From the NCBI GenBank assembly GCA_016794345.1, contig JAEUKE010000248.1:62001-126000 (forward strand): a stretch of 64,000 nt of DNA. The letters run 5' to 3'. The stretch comes from Myxococcales bacterium (GTDB lineage Bacteria; Myxococcota_A; Polyangia; Polyangiales; Polyangiaceae). A model generated the notes under the pieces. The model made no database searches, was not told the origin of the DNA, and saw only the letters and a program-made list of their open reading frames with translations. This document shows, in pieces, positions 24,513-34,165 of this stretch. The position numbers were made by a program, and so were the translations under genes. The stretch's first letter is position 1. The number at the start of each line of letters is the position of its first letter.

Positions 24513-27026
24513 ATGTCCAGGTCCCCGCTCTCGAGCGAGGTCGAGCCGCCCTCCGAAGGCGGGTTCATCCACCTTTGGTCCAAGCTCCTCGAGCGCCTGG
24601 CTCTGGCCACCGTTCGGCGACCGATCTTCTTCATCGTCGTCGCGCTGGCGACGTTTTTCCCGACCGCCTACCTCGCCTCGAAGCTCACCCTGAAGAGCTC
24701 CTTCATCGATCTTCTGTCCCCCGATGACGCCGAGGTGAAGGACCTGAACCTGGTGCTGGAGAAGACCGGCGGGCTCGGCTTCAGCACGATCGCGATCGAG
24801 GCCTCGGACCGCCCTCGCGCGGAGAAGTTCGCCGTGTCTCTCGCCGAGCGGCTCGAGAAGCTCCCCGGCGTGAAGTTCGTGCAGGCCCGGCTGGACGTCG
24901 AGTTCCTCGAAGACAGACAGCTCTATTACCTCTCCGCGAAGGAGCTCGAAGACCTCACCGCCGAGGTGAAGGCGGCGATCGACTACCGCGTGCAAGAGGA
25001 GGCCGGGCTCATCATCGACGAGGACGCGGCCAAGGCGCCGGACCCGCTCGAGCGCATCAAGAAAGAGGGCGAGAAGAAGGGCCTGGGCCTCAGCCCGTTC
25101 CTCGTCGGCAACGACGGCAAGTATCTCTACGTGCTGCTCGGGCTGGGCGGCTCGGTCGGAGATCTGGACGCGACGACACAGGTCCAGGCGGAGGTCGAGC
25201 GCACCACGAAAGAAGCGGCGAACGAGCTCGCTCCGGGGATGGAGGTCCTGTTCACGGGGCCCATCGTCAACCGTCGCGACGACGCCAAGTTCCTCGGGGA
25301 AGACCTGAGCCGAGCCGGCATCCTCGGCTTCGTCGGCGTCGTCGTCATCGTGCTCGTCGCGACGCGCAAGCGCAGGCCGATGCTCCTCTTGAGCCTCCCG
25401 CTCGCGCTCGGCCTGACCTGGACGTTTGCGTTCGCTTACCTCACGGTCCACCACCTCAACGCCGTGAGCGGGTTCCTGGTCAGCATCCTCTCCGGGCTCG
25501 GCATCGAGTACGGCATCCACCTCTACAAGCGCTACACGGAGGAGCGACGTCGCGGTCGCGACCCCGAGGAGTCGACGCTGCGCATGCTCCGCTCGACCGG
25601 TGGCGCGCTGCTCGCCGCGTGCCTCGTGAACGCCGCGGTGTTCGCGGTGGTGGCGGTCGCCGGCTTCCGCGGCTTCATGGAGTTCGGCCTCATCGCTTCG
25701 GTCGGCATGCTCATGACGATGGGCGCCACGCTGCTGCTCTTCCCGGCGCTCAACTTCCTCATCGATCGTCGCTGGCCCGTGTTCGCCGGCGAGCGGCAGC
25801 GGATCGCGCCGCTGATGTTGCCTGCGTGGCTGCGCTACGGCCTCCTCGCCACCGTCCCGCTGTTGGCCGCGTTCTCCGCGCACGCGCTCTACACGGGCAA
25901 GGTGCGTTTCCACACGGATTGGCGCGAGCTCGGCTCCGACACCCCCACGTCTCGGCTCGACGCCTACGTCATCAAGACTCTCAACCAGTCGGTGACGACG
26001 GTGCTCCTCTACCTGGATGAGCCAGGCCAGACGAAGGTCGTCCGCGAGGCGATCGAGGCGGTCCGCGCCAAGCGAGAGGAGCAAGGCAAGCCGTTCAACG
26101 TCGTGCGGATGGTCGGCGTCGACGACATCATCCCGCAAGAGCAGCGAGAGAAGGCGGCGGTGCTCGAGAAGCTCCGCGTCCAGCTCGAGCGCGTGAAGGT
26201 CTCGAAGCTGAAGGAAGACGAGAAGCCGCTCTTCGAGCGAGCCAAGAAGATGGCCTCACAGCGACCGTTTTCGCTCGACGACGTCCCGCGGTCCATCAAG
26301 CAGCGCTTCCTGACGGCCGACGGCAAGGGCACGATGGGTGTCATCACGACCGAGGGCGTGTTCGAGGAGTCGTCGCGGCTCGTCGATTGGTCCAATCAGG
26401 TCTCCGAGCTGCGCGCCGAGCTCGCGTCGCGCAAGGTGGCCGGCGCGCTCGCGTCCGAGAACGCCATCGCCGGTCGCATCTTCCGCATCATCACCGAGAG
26501 CGGTGGCCGCATCCTCGGCGCGACGTTCCTGGTCGTGTTCATCGTGCTCCTGTTCGAGTTCCGGAAGTTCTTCCACGCGCTGGCGGTGCTCGCGTCGGTG
26601 GCGTTCGGGATGCTCTTCGTCGCCGGCGGGATGGGGGCGTTCGGCATCGAGCTGAACTTCATGAACGCAGCGGTGTTGCCGATCATCGTCGGCGTCAGCC
26701 TCGACAACGCGATCCATATCTTCCATCGCTACGTCGAGGAGGGACCCGCCTCCATCCCGCTCGTCCTGCGGCGCACGGGCTCCGCGGCGCTGCTCTCCTC
26801 GTCGACGAACCTGGCTGGCTTCGCCGCGTTGCTCGTGGCCCGCCACGGCGGGCTCCGCTCCGTCGCGGAGCTGAGCATCCTGGGTATCGCAGCGACCGTC
26901 TTCACGACGACGGCCATCTTCCCGATCGCGCTCGACCTCGTCGGGCGTCTTCGCGGGCAGGTGCGCGGAGACGAAGCGCCGGTCTCGTCGCGCGGCACGA
27001 TGGATCGGCCGCGTCCGCCCGGCTGA
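24513..27026 (+). CDS. MMPL/RND-superfamily exporter
   Basis: 837 residues from ATG 24513 (AAGG about 11 bases upstream); TTG 24474 and GTG 24501 are alternatives. Two similar halves each have one TM helix, a large periplasmic loop, and a bundle of five TM helices. Key pieces are ESSFIDLLSP-like KSSFIDLLSPDDAEV in loop 1, LSGLGIEYGIHLYKRYTEE and VGVSLDNAIHIFHRYVEE (the paired GxxxDxxIH proton-relay motifs of MMPL proteins, the first with Glu for Asp). Loop 1 is shortened relative to lipid exporters such as HpnN. It probably moves lipids or hydrophobic molecules out of the inner membrane using the proton gradient. Confidence 0.85.
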   Translation: MSRSPLSSEVEPPSEGGFIHLWSKLLERLALATVRRPIFFIVVALATFFPTAYLASKLTLKSSFIDLLSPDDAEVKDLNLVLEKTGGLGFSTIAIEASDRPRAEKFAVSLAERLEKLPGVKFVQARLDVEFLEDRQLYYLSAKELEDLTAEVKAAIDYRVQEEAGLIIDEDAAKAPDPLERIKKEGEKKGLGLSPFLVGNDGKYLYVLLGLGGSVGDLDATTQVQAEVERTTKEAANELAPGMEVLFTGPIVNRRDDAKFLGEDLSRAGILGFVGVVVIVLVATRKRRPMLLLSLPLALGLTWTFAFAYLTVHHLNAVSGFLVSILSGLGIEYGIHLYKRYTEERRRGRDPEESTLRMLRSTGGALLAACLVNAAVFAVVAVAGFRGFMEFGLIASVGMLMTMGATLLLFPALNFLIDRRWPVFAGERQRIAPLMLPAWLRYGLLATVPLLAAFSAHALYTGKVRFHTDWRELGSDTPTSRLDAYVIKTLNQSVTTVLLYLDEPGQTKVVREAIEAVRAKREEQGKPFNVVRMVGVDDIIPQEQREKAAVLEKLRVQLERVKVSKLKEDEKPLFERAKKMASQRPFSLDDVPRSIKQRFLTADGKGTMGVITTEGVFEESSRLVDWSNQVSELRAELASRKVAGALASENAIAGRIFRIITESGGRILGATFLVVFIVLLFEFRKFFHALAVLASVAFGMLFVAGGMGAFGIELNFMNAAVLPIIVGVSLDNAIHIFHRYVEEGPASIPLVLRRTGSAALLSSSTNLAGFAALLVARHGGLRSVAELSILGIAATVFTTTAIFPIALDLVGRLRGQVRGDEAPVSSRGTMDRPRPPG

Positions 27027-27034
27027 GCGGTCGC

Positions 27035-27874
27035 CTACAAGGAGGAGGCGCCGAACGTGTCGCAGGCAGACGGATCGCCGCTCTCCATCCCGCGCTTGAA
27101 CCAGCGCACGCGCTGCTCGCTCGTGCCGTGGGAGAAAGTCTCCGGGCTGACCCGTCCGCGTGCTCGCCGCTGCAGCGTGTCGTCCCCGATCGCCGCGGCC
27201 GCGCCGAGGGCTTGCTCCACGTCGCCGACCTCGAGCAAGCCTTTCTTCTTCACGTAGGCGCCCCACGCACCGGCGTAGCAGTCGGCCTGAAGCTCCATGC
27301 GCACGGCGTTGCCTGTCGGCCCCTTGTCCTTGCCTTCGTCGCGCACTCGCGCCGAGGTCCCCAGGAGGGTCTGCACGTGGTGGCCGACCTCGTGCGCGAT
27401 CACGTAGGCCGCGGCGAAGTCCCCCTCGGCACCGAGCTTCTTCTGGAGATCGGCGAGGAAGTCGAGGTCGACGTAGGCGTGGCGATCGCCGGGGCAATAG
27501 AAGGGGCCTACTGCGGACTCCTGGAAGCCACACGCGCTCGGGACTCCGTCGCGGAAGAGCACCAAGGTCGGCTCCTCGTAGGTCTTGCCGAGCTTCGGCA
27601 GCATCTCTTTCCAGGCGTCTTCCGTCGTCGCCAGAACCTTCCGCGTGAAGACCGCGCCAGGATCGTTGGGATCGACGGGCGCCGCGCTCGACGGTGCGCC
27701 ATCTTGCTTCTGGACCTCGCCGAGCAAGGTCAGCGGGTTCTTGCCCGTGATGAGCGCCGCGATGAGGACGATCACGATCGTGACGCCCGAGACCGCGACG
27801 GCGCCGCGCTTCGCGCCACCGCCGCCGCGGCGGTCCTGGACGTTTGTGCTCTCGCGGACGTCTCCGAGCTTCAT
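27035..27874 (-). CDS. YpfJ-family neutral zinc metallopeptidase
   Basis: 279 residues. A single N-terminal TM helix (GVTIVIVLIAALITG, about 28-44) is followed by a periplasmic domain with YVIAHEVGHHVQTLLG (zinc HExxH) and the third ligand in ELQADCYAGAWG. FYCPGDRHAYVDLDFL and MESGDPSACDTF are conserved in the family, and the length matches its usual 280-300. The substrate is unknown in this family. It is convergent with the MMPL gene (eight-base gap) and starts 34 bp after the hydroxylase gene, so it may be the tail of the 35-27 kb gene train. Confidence 0.85.
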   Translation of the reverse strand: MKLGDVRESTNVQDRRGGGGAKRGAVAVSGVTIVIVLIAALITGKNPLTLLGEVQKQDGAPSSAAPVDPNDPGAVFTRKVLATTEDAWKEMLPKLGKTYEEPTLVLFRDGVPSACGFQESAVGPFYCPGDRHAYVDLDFLADLQKKLGAEGDFAAAYVIAHEVGHHVQTLLGTSARVRDEGKDKGPTGNAVRMELQADCYAGAWGAYVKKKGLLEVGDVEQALGAAAAIGDDTLQRRARGRVSPETFSHGTSEQRVRWFKRGMESGDPSACDTFGASSL

Positions 27875-27908
27875 GGTGCGCGTATAGCGGAACCGAAGGG
27901 CGGCCGGG

Positions 27909-28694
27909 TCAGCCGTTGCGGCGGAAGGCGTACGCCGTCTGCCGGAAGAACCCGTCGGGGAACGGCTCCGAGAGGCCGTAGCCCGGCGGCTTCTCCTTCG
28001 GGAGGTGCGCCGTGCCGAAGATCCAGTCCCAGAACGCGAACTTGGTCCCGTAGTTCATGCCGTCCCCGATGTACTCGCGCGAGTGATGCCAGCGGTGCAT
28101 CTCGGGGCCGTTGATGATCTTCTGGAGCCACCCGGACCGAACGTTGATGTTCGAGTGGATGTACATGCCCCACACCGCGTCGATGGTGCCCTTGATGAGG
28201 GCCATCTCGGGGGGGGCGCCCAAGAGGACGATGGGGAGGAACTCGATCGTCTGGTTGATCGAGATCTCGAGGAAATGAGAGCGCGAGCCCGCCAGCCAGT
28301 CGACGTCCTTCACAGAGTGATGCGCCTCGTGGAGGCGCCACAGGAGCGGGTATTTGTGCTGCGCTCGGTGGAACCAGTAGATGTAGAAGTCGTGTGTGAC
28401 GAGGAAGAAGGCGACCTGCAGCCAGAGCGGCCAGCCCGTCACGATGCCGAGCCGTGAGGCGCCCGTGGTCGCGTCCACCCACTGGATGAACGCGCCGATG
28501 ACGAGGCCGAGCACGTAGCTCTGCACGAGGGTGTACCAGAAGAAGTCGGTGAACCAACCTTTGCGGAAGAGCTTCTGGCCCTTGTCGTACGGGAAGAGCC
28601 GCTCGAGCCCGATGTAGATCCAGGCCGAGACGGCGATGATGACCGGGGAGAGGATCTTCCAGTCGCTCAGGTGCTCGCCGATCTTGTCCAGCAT
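27909..28694 (-). CDS. Fatty acid hydroxylase / sterol desaturase superfamily membrane enzyme
   Basis: 261 residues with four or five TM helices. The di-iron histidine boxes are clear: HDFYIYWFHRAQH, HEAHHS and HRWHH. These enzymes use O2 and a di-iron centre in the inner membrane to hydroxylate or desaturate fatty acids, sterols or ceramides. It begins three bases after the neuB-like stop, so it is expressed with the glycan genes. A lipid anchor modification for a surface glycolipid is one reading; a sterol C4/C5 role is another, since a sterol-reductase remnant lies 7 kb upstream. Length and motifs are normal for the superfamily. Confidence 0.85.
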   Translation of the reverse strand: MLDKIGEHLSDWKILSPVIIAVSAWIYIGLERLFPYDKGQKLFRKGWFTDFFWYTLVQSYVLGLVIGAFIQWVDATTGASRLGIVTGWPLWLQVAFFLVTHDFYIYWFHRAQHKYPLLWRLHEAHHSVKDVDWLAGSRSHFLEISINQTIEFLPIVLLGAPPEMALIKGTIDAVWGMYIHSNINVRSGWLQKIINGPEMHRWHHSREYIGDGMNYGTKFAFWDWIFGTAHLPKEKPPGYGLSEPFPDGFFRQTAYAFRRNG

Positions 28695-28697
28695 GGG

Positions 28698-29612
28698 TCA
28701 GCCCTTGTTGGCGGACGCAGACGGGGCGCGGCGGAGCTTCTTCGCCTGCGCGAGCTCCTTCTCGTGCACGCGCTTCACGCCGTCGCCCATGGCAGCCGTG
28801 ATATCGCGGATGCTCGAGACGAGGCGCATGACCCCGGGGATCTCGACGCTCGCCGCCTGGTCCGAGCCCCACATCGCGCGATCGAGCGTGATGTGACGCT
28901 CCACCATGCACGCGCCGAGCGCGACGGCGGCGAAGGTGGGGGCCAGGCCGGTCTCGTGACCGCTGTAGCCGACGGGCAGGAACGGGAAGCGCTCCATGAG
29001 CGTCTCGACCATGCGGATGTTCAAATCCTTCACCTCACACGGGTACATGCTGACGGCGTGCATGAGCCCGAGGTCCTCCTGCCCGAGCAGCTCCACCGCG
29101 GCGTCGATCTCCGCCATCGTGCTCATGCCGGTCGAGAGGATGAGCGGACGCTTCGTCGCGCGGAGCTTCTTGAGCAGGTCGTTGTCGGTGAGCGACGCGG
29201 ACGCGATCTTGTAACAGGGCGGCTCGAAGCGCTCCATGAAGTCCACCGCGGGCTCGTCCCAGCAGGACGCGAACCAGTGGATGCCGCGGTCCTTGCAGTG
29301 TTTGTCGATGGCCGCGTACTGGTCCACGCCGAACTCGGTCTTGTGCCGGTAGTCGATGTACGTCATCCGGCCCCAGGGCGTGTCGCGCTCGATGAGCCAC
29401 TGGTCCTTCGGGACGCAGACCTCCGGTGTTCGCTTCTGGAACTTGACCGCGTCGCACCCGGCGAGCACGGCGCCGTCGATCAGCTTCTTCGCGATGTCGA
29501 CCGAGCCGTTGTGGTTGATGCCGATCTCCGCGATGACGTAGACCGGGTGCCCGTCCCCGACGAGCTTGTCGCCGATCTTGATCTCGCGCTTGTGTGCTTC
29601 CTTCTTCGACAT
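28698..29612 (-). CDS. NeuB-type nonulosonate synthase lacking the SAF domain
   Basis: 304 residues from ATG 29612, which has AGGAGG five bases upstream; the longer frame is not used. It is a TIM-barrel NeuB: VYVIAEIGINHNGSVDIAK, AVKFQKRTPEVCVPK, STGMSTMAEI, GYSGHETGLAPTFAAVALGA, and VERHITLDRAMWGSDQAASV. It condenses phosphoenolpyruvate with an N-acyl aminosugar to form a sialic-acid-like nine-carbon acid. Typical NeuB/SpsE proteins are about 340-350 residues with a C-terminal SAF (antifreeze-like) domain that caps the partner active site; here the protein stops right after the barrel in a basic tail. The acceptor sugar is therefore uncertain. Confidence 0.85.
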   Translation of the reverse strand: MSKKEAHKREIKIGDKLVGDGHPVYVIAEIGINHNGSVDIAKKLIDGAVLAGCDAVKFQKRTPEVCVPKDQWLIERDTPWGRMTYIDYRHKTEFGVDQYAAIDKHCKDRGIHWFASCWDEPAVDFMERFEPPCYKIASASLTDNDLLKKLRATKRPLILSTGMSTMAEIDAAVELLGQEDLGLMHAVSMYPCEVKDLNIRMVETLMERFPFLPVGYSGHETGLAPTFAAVALGACMVERHITLDRAMWGSDQAASVEIPGVMRLVSSIRDITAAMGDGVKRVHEKELAQAKKLRRAPSASANKG

Positions 29613-29622
29613 CACTGCCTCC

Positions 29623-30174
29623 TCACACCGATTGCGAAACGCCCGAGCTACGTGCGGCCAGGATCCACTCCGCGAAGTCTCGGAAGGCCCCGTACCCGCC
29701 ACGGACACGCGACACGTAGTGCGCGCGTCGCGCCACCTCGGGCATCGCGTCCTCGGGGACGGCGACCAGGCCGACCTCGCGGACGCGCTCCATGGCGCCC
29801 AAATCGTTCACGTCGTCTCCGATGTACGCGACCTCGTCGATCGACACCTGGTGGATCGCGAGGATCTCGTCGAGCCTCGCGCCCTTGTCCTTCACGCCGA
29901 GGTGGGCTCGGATCTTCAGCTTGTCCGCTCGCCGCTGCACGCACTCCGAGCTCTCCCCGGTGACGATCGCGGTCGCGACGCCGGCCTTGCCCAGCCGCTC
30001 GACCCCCATGCCGTCCCGGAAGCTGAAGCGCTTGAGCTCCTCGCCCCGCGCCGAGTAGTAGACCCCGCCGTCGGTCAGGACGCCGTCGCAGTCGGTCAAG
30101 ACCAGGCGCACGCGGAGCGCGCGCGCCCGGACCTCCGACGGAGCGAGCGGCTCTTCCCTCACCACGCGGTCCAC
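29623..30174 (-). CDS. KdsC/YrbI-type HAD phosphatase
   Basis: 183 residues from GTG 30174; a GTG at 30162 that overlaps the preceding stop (GTGA) is an equally plausible start. HAD motifs: LVLTDCDGVLTDGG (motif I), FRDGMGVERL (family signature), TAIVTGESSECV (motif II), and VAYIGDDVNDLGAM (motif IV). The short, cap-less form is that of KDO-8-phosphate phosphatase, whose relatives in sialic/nonulosonate loci act on the 9-phosphate. Its place between the SDR and the NeuB gene makes it the probable phosphatase for the NeuB product, which implies the acceptor is a sugar 6-phosphate. Confidence 0.85.
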   Translation of the reverse strand: MDRVVREEPLAPSEVRARALRVRLVLTDCDGVLTDGGVYYSARGEELKRFSFRDGMGVERLGKAGVATAIVTGESSECVQRRADKLKIRAHLGVKDKGARLDEILAIHQVSIDEVAYIGDDVNDLGAMERVREVGLVAVPEDAMPEVARRAHYVSRVRGGYGAFRDFAEWILAARSSGVSQSV

Positions 30175-30992
30175 CCGCCGTCGACCACGACCGCCGAGCC
30201 GGTCATGTAGCTCGACGCATCCGAGGCCATGAAGACGATCGCGCCGCTCATCTCGTCGCGTTTGCCCATGCGGCCGAGCGGCGTCTTCTTGCCGTAGTTC
30301 TCCAGGAAATACGCCTCCTGGCCGTTTTCGATCCCGCCGGGGCAGAGCGTGTTCACGCGCACGCCGGCCTTGCCCCAGTACGCGGCGAGGAACCGCGTGA
30401 AGTTCATGACCGCGCCCTTTGTCGCCGGGTACGACGCGGACTTGTAGAACGTCTGCGTGCCGTCCGGTCGGACGTAGATCGACTGGTCGGGACCGACGAG
30501 GCCGTAGGTGGAGGCGACGTTGATGATGGACCCCTTCCCCGCCTTCGCCATGACGGTGCCGAGCACCTGGCAGCAGAGGAACACGCCGGTCACGTTCACG
30601 TCGAGCGACCTCTGCCAGAGCTCGAGCGGGTAGTTCTCGAACTTGGACAGCTCGGCGCCCGCCTGCGGGCTCTCGAACATGTCGTTGATCGCGGCGTTGT
30701 TCACGAGGACGTCGATCCGCCCGAGCTTCTCGAGCACGGTGTCTCGCGCCTTCTCGAGCGAGGCCTTGCTGGTGACGTCGACCGCGACGCCGAGCACGCG
30801 CCCGGGCTTGCCGGACGGGCCCGGTGAGCCTGACAGCTCCGTCACGAATGCGTCCACCGCAGCCTGGCTCACGTCGGCGACCACGACGTCCGCGCCGGCG
30901 GCGCGCAGGGCCTTGCAGTGCTCCTTGCCCAGGAGGCCGACCGCGCCCGTGACGATGCAGACCTTGCCCGAGAGATCGAAGGAAGCGCCCAC
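30159..30992 (-). CDS. Short-chain dehydrogenase/reductase of the glycan locus
   Basis: 277 residues from GTG 30992, with GGAAGGG about ten bases upstream inside the previous gene's end and a five-base gap to its stop. Classical SDR features: IVTGAVGLLGKEH (nucleotide site), VDVTS, LVNNAAIND, catalytic INVAST...SYPATKGAV (Ser, Tyr, Lys), VNTLCPGGIENGQEAYF, and a typical C-terminal GSAVVVDGGWTAW. It probably oxidises or reduces a sugar-nucleotide or sugar-acid intermediate together with the aminotransferase just upstream (a keto group made by one and aminated by the other). The substrate is inferred from context. Confidence 0.85.
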   Translation of the reverse strand: MGASFDLSGKVCIVTGAVGLLGKEHCKALRAAGADVVVADVSQAAVDAFVTELSGSPGPSGKPGRVLGVAVDVTSKASLEKARDTVLEKLGRIDVLVNNAAINDMFESPQAGAELSKFENYPLELWQRSLDVNVTGVFLCCQVLGTVMAKAGKGSIINVASTYGLVGPDQSIYVRPDGTQTFYKSASYPATKGAVMNFTRFLAAYWGKAGVRVNTLCPGGIENGQEAYFLENYGKKTPLGRMGKRDEMSGAIVFMASDASSYMTGSAVVVDGGWTAW

Positions 30993-30997
30993 GACGG

Positions 30998-32314
<1,317 letters not shown>

Positions 32315-32324
32315 GGTCGTGCCT

Positions 32325-33125
32325 TCAGCGGACGTCCGTCCGGGTCATCTCCGCGGAGACGGTCTTCAGCTCCCCGACGTGATGGCGGTACCAGTTCACG
32401 CCGGCGTATTCGGCATTGAGCGCGTAGATGTCCGGTCGCTTTTCGACCAGCTCGAGGATGTCGTCCAGAGGGAAAACCGCGCCGGGACGATAAAGCGCGT
32501 CGTAGACCGTCGAGATGAAGACGTAGTCGGCCGGGTAATCGATCGTGAAGCGGTGGGTCATGCTGAGATCACGTCCGGCCTTCCAGGCGACGTTACCGAT
32601 CCGGAACCGCTCGGGCTGCTCCCAGAAAAACGGCGTCGTGTGCTCCCGCTCGAGCTCGCGTGTGGCCTCGCGATCCGCGAGCGCGAGCAGCTCCGTCGGC
32701 ATGATCTCGACGTCGTTCCCGTCGGGCCAGCTCGGCGGGTGCAGGTTCGAGACGAAGTCGAAGTCGCCCGCGAAGAACACCCCGAGGACCTCGTCGATGA
32801 CCGCCGGGTCGATGAGGGGGCAGTCGCTCGGGATCTTCACGACGAAGTCCGCGCCGAGCTGGCGCGCCGCGCCGAGGTGCCGGTTCAAGCAGTCGAGCGG
32901 GTGGCCGCGGTAGACGGGCGCCCCTGCCTCCTTCGCGAGCTCGACGACGCGGTCGTCCTCCGGGAGCGTGGAGGTCGCCACGACGATCTCGAACGGCGTC
33001 TTGGCCGCGCGGATGCGCTCGAGCATCCGGACGAGGAGCGGCGCGCCGACGAGGGGGAGCGCGACCTTTCCCGGCAGCCGCGACGAGCCCATCCGAGCTT
33101 GGACGACGACGGCCGTCTTCGGCAT
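32325..33125 (-). CDS. SpsF-type cytidylyltransferase
   Basis: 266 residues; the ATG overlaps the upstream stop by one base (TGATG). The N-terminus AVVVQARMGSSRLPGKVALP is the nucleotide-binding signature of the COG1861/SpsF group; VVATSTLPEDDRVVELAKEAG and KIPSDCPLIDPAVIDEVL are the following conserved blocks. Related enzymes charge sialic-acid-like or KDO-like sugars with CMP. With the NeuB-like synthase and KdsC-like phosphatase it completes a route from aminosugar to a CMP-activated nonulosonate. The last 60 residues (VNWYRHHVGELK) are less conserved. Confidence 0.82.
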   Translation of the reverse strand: MPKTAVVVQARMGSSRLPGKVALPLVGAPLLVRMLERIRAAKTPFEIVVATSTLPEDDRVVELAKEAGAPVYRGHPLDCLNRHLGAARQLGADFVVKIPSDCPLIDPAVIDEVLGVFFAGDFDFVSNLHPPSWPDGNDVEIMPTELLALADREATRELEREHTTPFFWEQPERFRIGNVAWKAGRDLSMTHRFTIDYPADYVFISTVYDALYRPGAVFPLDDILELVEKRPDIYALNAEYAGVNWYRHHVGELKTVSAEMTRTDVR

Positions 33126-34165
33126 CAGGCCTCGACCCCGGGGAGGGTGCTGCGCTCGGAGGGCCGACCCGACCACGGCTCCATCACCGGAGCGTCGCCG
33201 AGCAGCTCGCGAGCGACGTTGGCGATGCGAGCCGCCGAACGTGCGCCGTTCTGCAGCGGGAGGAGGCGCCGGAGCTCGTCGTTGGAGAAGAACGAGTGCA
33301 CCTCTTTCCCGAGGGCCATCCCGACGTACGCGACGCTCGAGTACTTGCAGATCAAAACGTCGCAGTTGGCCACCATCTGCTCGGCGCTGCCGGAGGTGTA
33401 GACGAGCGCGCCCGGGGCCCACCGCTTGATCTCGTCCACGGCTCGCGGGAGCTTCTCGTTCGGGTGCAGCTTGAAGATGAGCGGCTTCTTGTGTCGCTCG
33501 GCGATCTCCACCGCCTTCAAGAGGAAGGCCTTGCGGTCTTCGTACCAGAAGACCTCGCGCACGTCGGAGGTGCAGCAGAGGACGTAGCCGCGGTGCGGGA
33601 AGTCGTTCTTCTCGTATCCCTTGCAGTCGTCGAAGTTGGGAATACCCGTCACGACCATCTTGGCGGGGTCGCAGCCTCGTTGGGCGAAGAGCTCCTTGTA
33701 GCCCTCGCTCGCGACGCAGAACTTCGTGTACCGGTTCGTGAGGCCGAACGCGCTCGTCCCCGCCAACCAGCCGGGGAGCGCTCGGAAGCGCTTCACCACG
33801 GGGTAGAGCACGCTGGGCGGGTCGGTCATGCCTTCCTGGACGAGGATCGACGGGCGGCTGTCGAGGTTGTTGGGCCACACGAGGTCGGAGCAGTGGAGCG
33901 CGAGATCGAAGTCGCCGCGCATCCCCCCGAACTCGCAGGGCAGGTCGTGGTCGCGCAGGTAGTCGAGGCAGCGTCGTGAGAGCTTGTGGCCGCCGATGGT
34001 CCCTTCGAGCGCGCCGATGCTCTTCAAGAAGTCGAAGTCTCGGTTGCCGTAATACGGCGTGAAGACCTTCTCGTACTCGGGCAACTGGTTCGCGATCTTG
34101 TGCATCTGCGTCGTCTGGTTGATCGATCCGCAGACGAAGAGCAGCTTCTTCTTCTTTTTCATCAT
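33125..34165 (-). CDS. GT-B-fold glycosyl- or glycerophosphotransferase-like protein
   Basis: 346 residues from ATG 34165, which overlaps the preceding stop (ATGA). The N-terminal Rossmann-like half begins KKKKLLFVCGSINQTTQMHK. The C-terminal half has PLIFKLHPNEKLPRA and CDVLICKYSSVAYVGMALG, a nucleotide-sugar-site pattern shared by CDP-glycerol glycerophosphotransferases, UDP-GlcNAc 2-epimerases and capsule GT-B proteins. There is no signal peptide. It probably transfers a sugar or polyol phosphate to the surface glycan made by this locus; a sugar 2-epimerase supplying the NeuB substrate is a second possibility, which would fill a gap in the pathway. Confidence 0.65.
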   Translation of the reverse strand: MMKKKKKLLFVCGSINQTTQMHKIANQLPEYEKVFTPYYGNRDFDFLKSIGALEGTIGGHKLSRRCLDYLRDHDLPCEFGGMRGDFDLALHCSDLVWPNNLDSRPSILVQEGMTDPPSVLYPVVKRFRALPGWLAGTSAFGLTNRYTKFCVASEGYKELFAQRGCDPAKMVVTGIPNFDDCKGYEKNDFPHRGYVLCCTSDVREVFWYEDRKAFLLKAVEIAERHKKPLIFKLHPNEKLPRAVDEIKRWAPGALVYTSGSAEQMVANCDVLICKYSSVAYVGMALGKEVHSFFSNDELRRLLPLQNGARSAARIANVARELLGDAPVMEPWSGRPSERSTLPGVEA

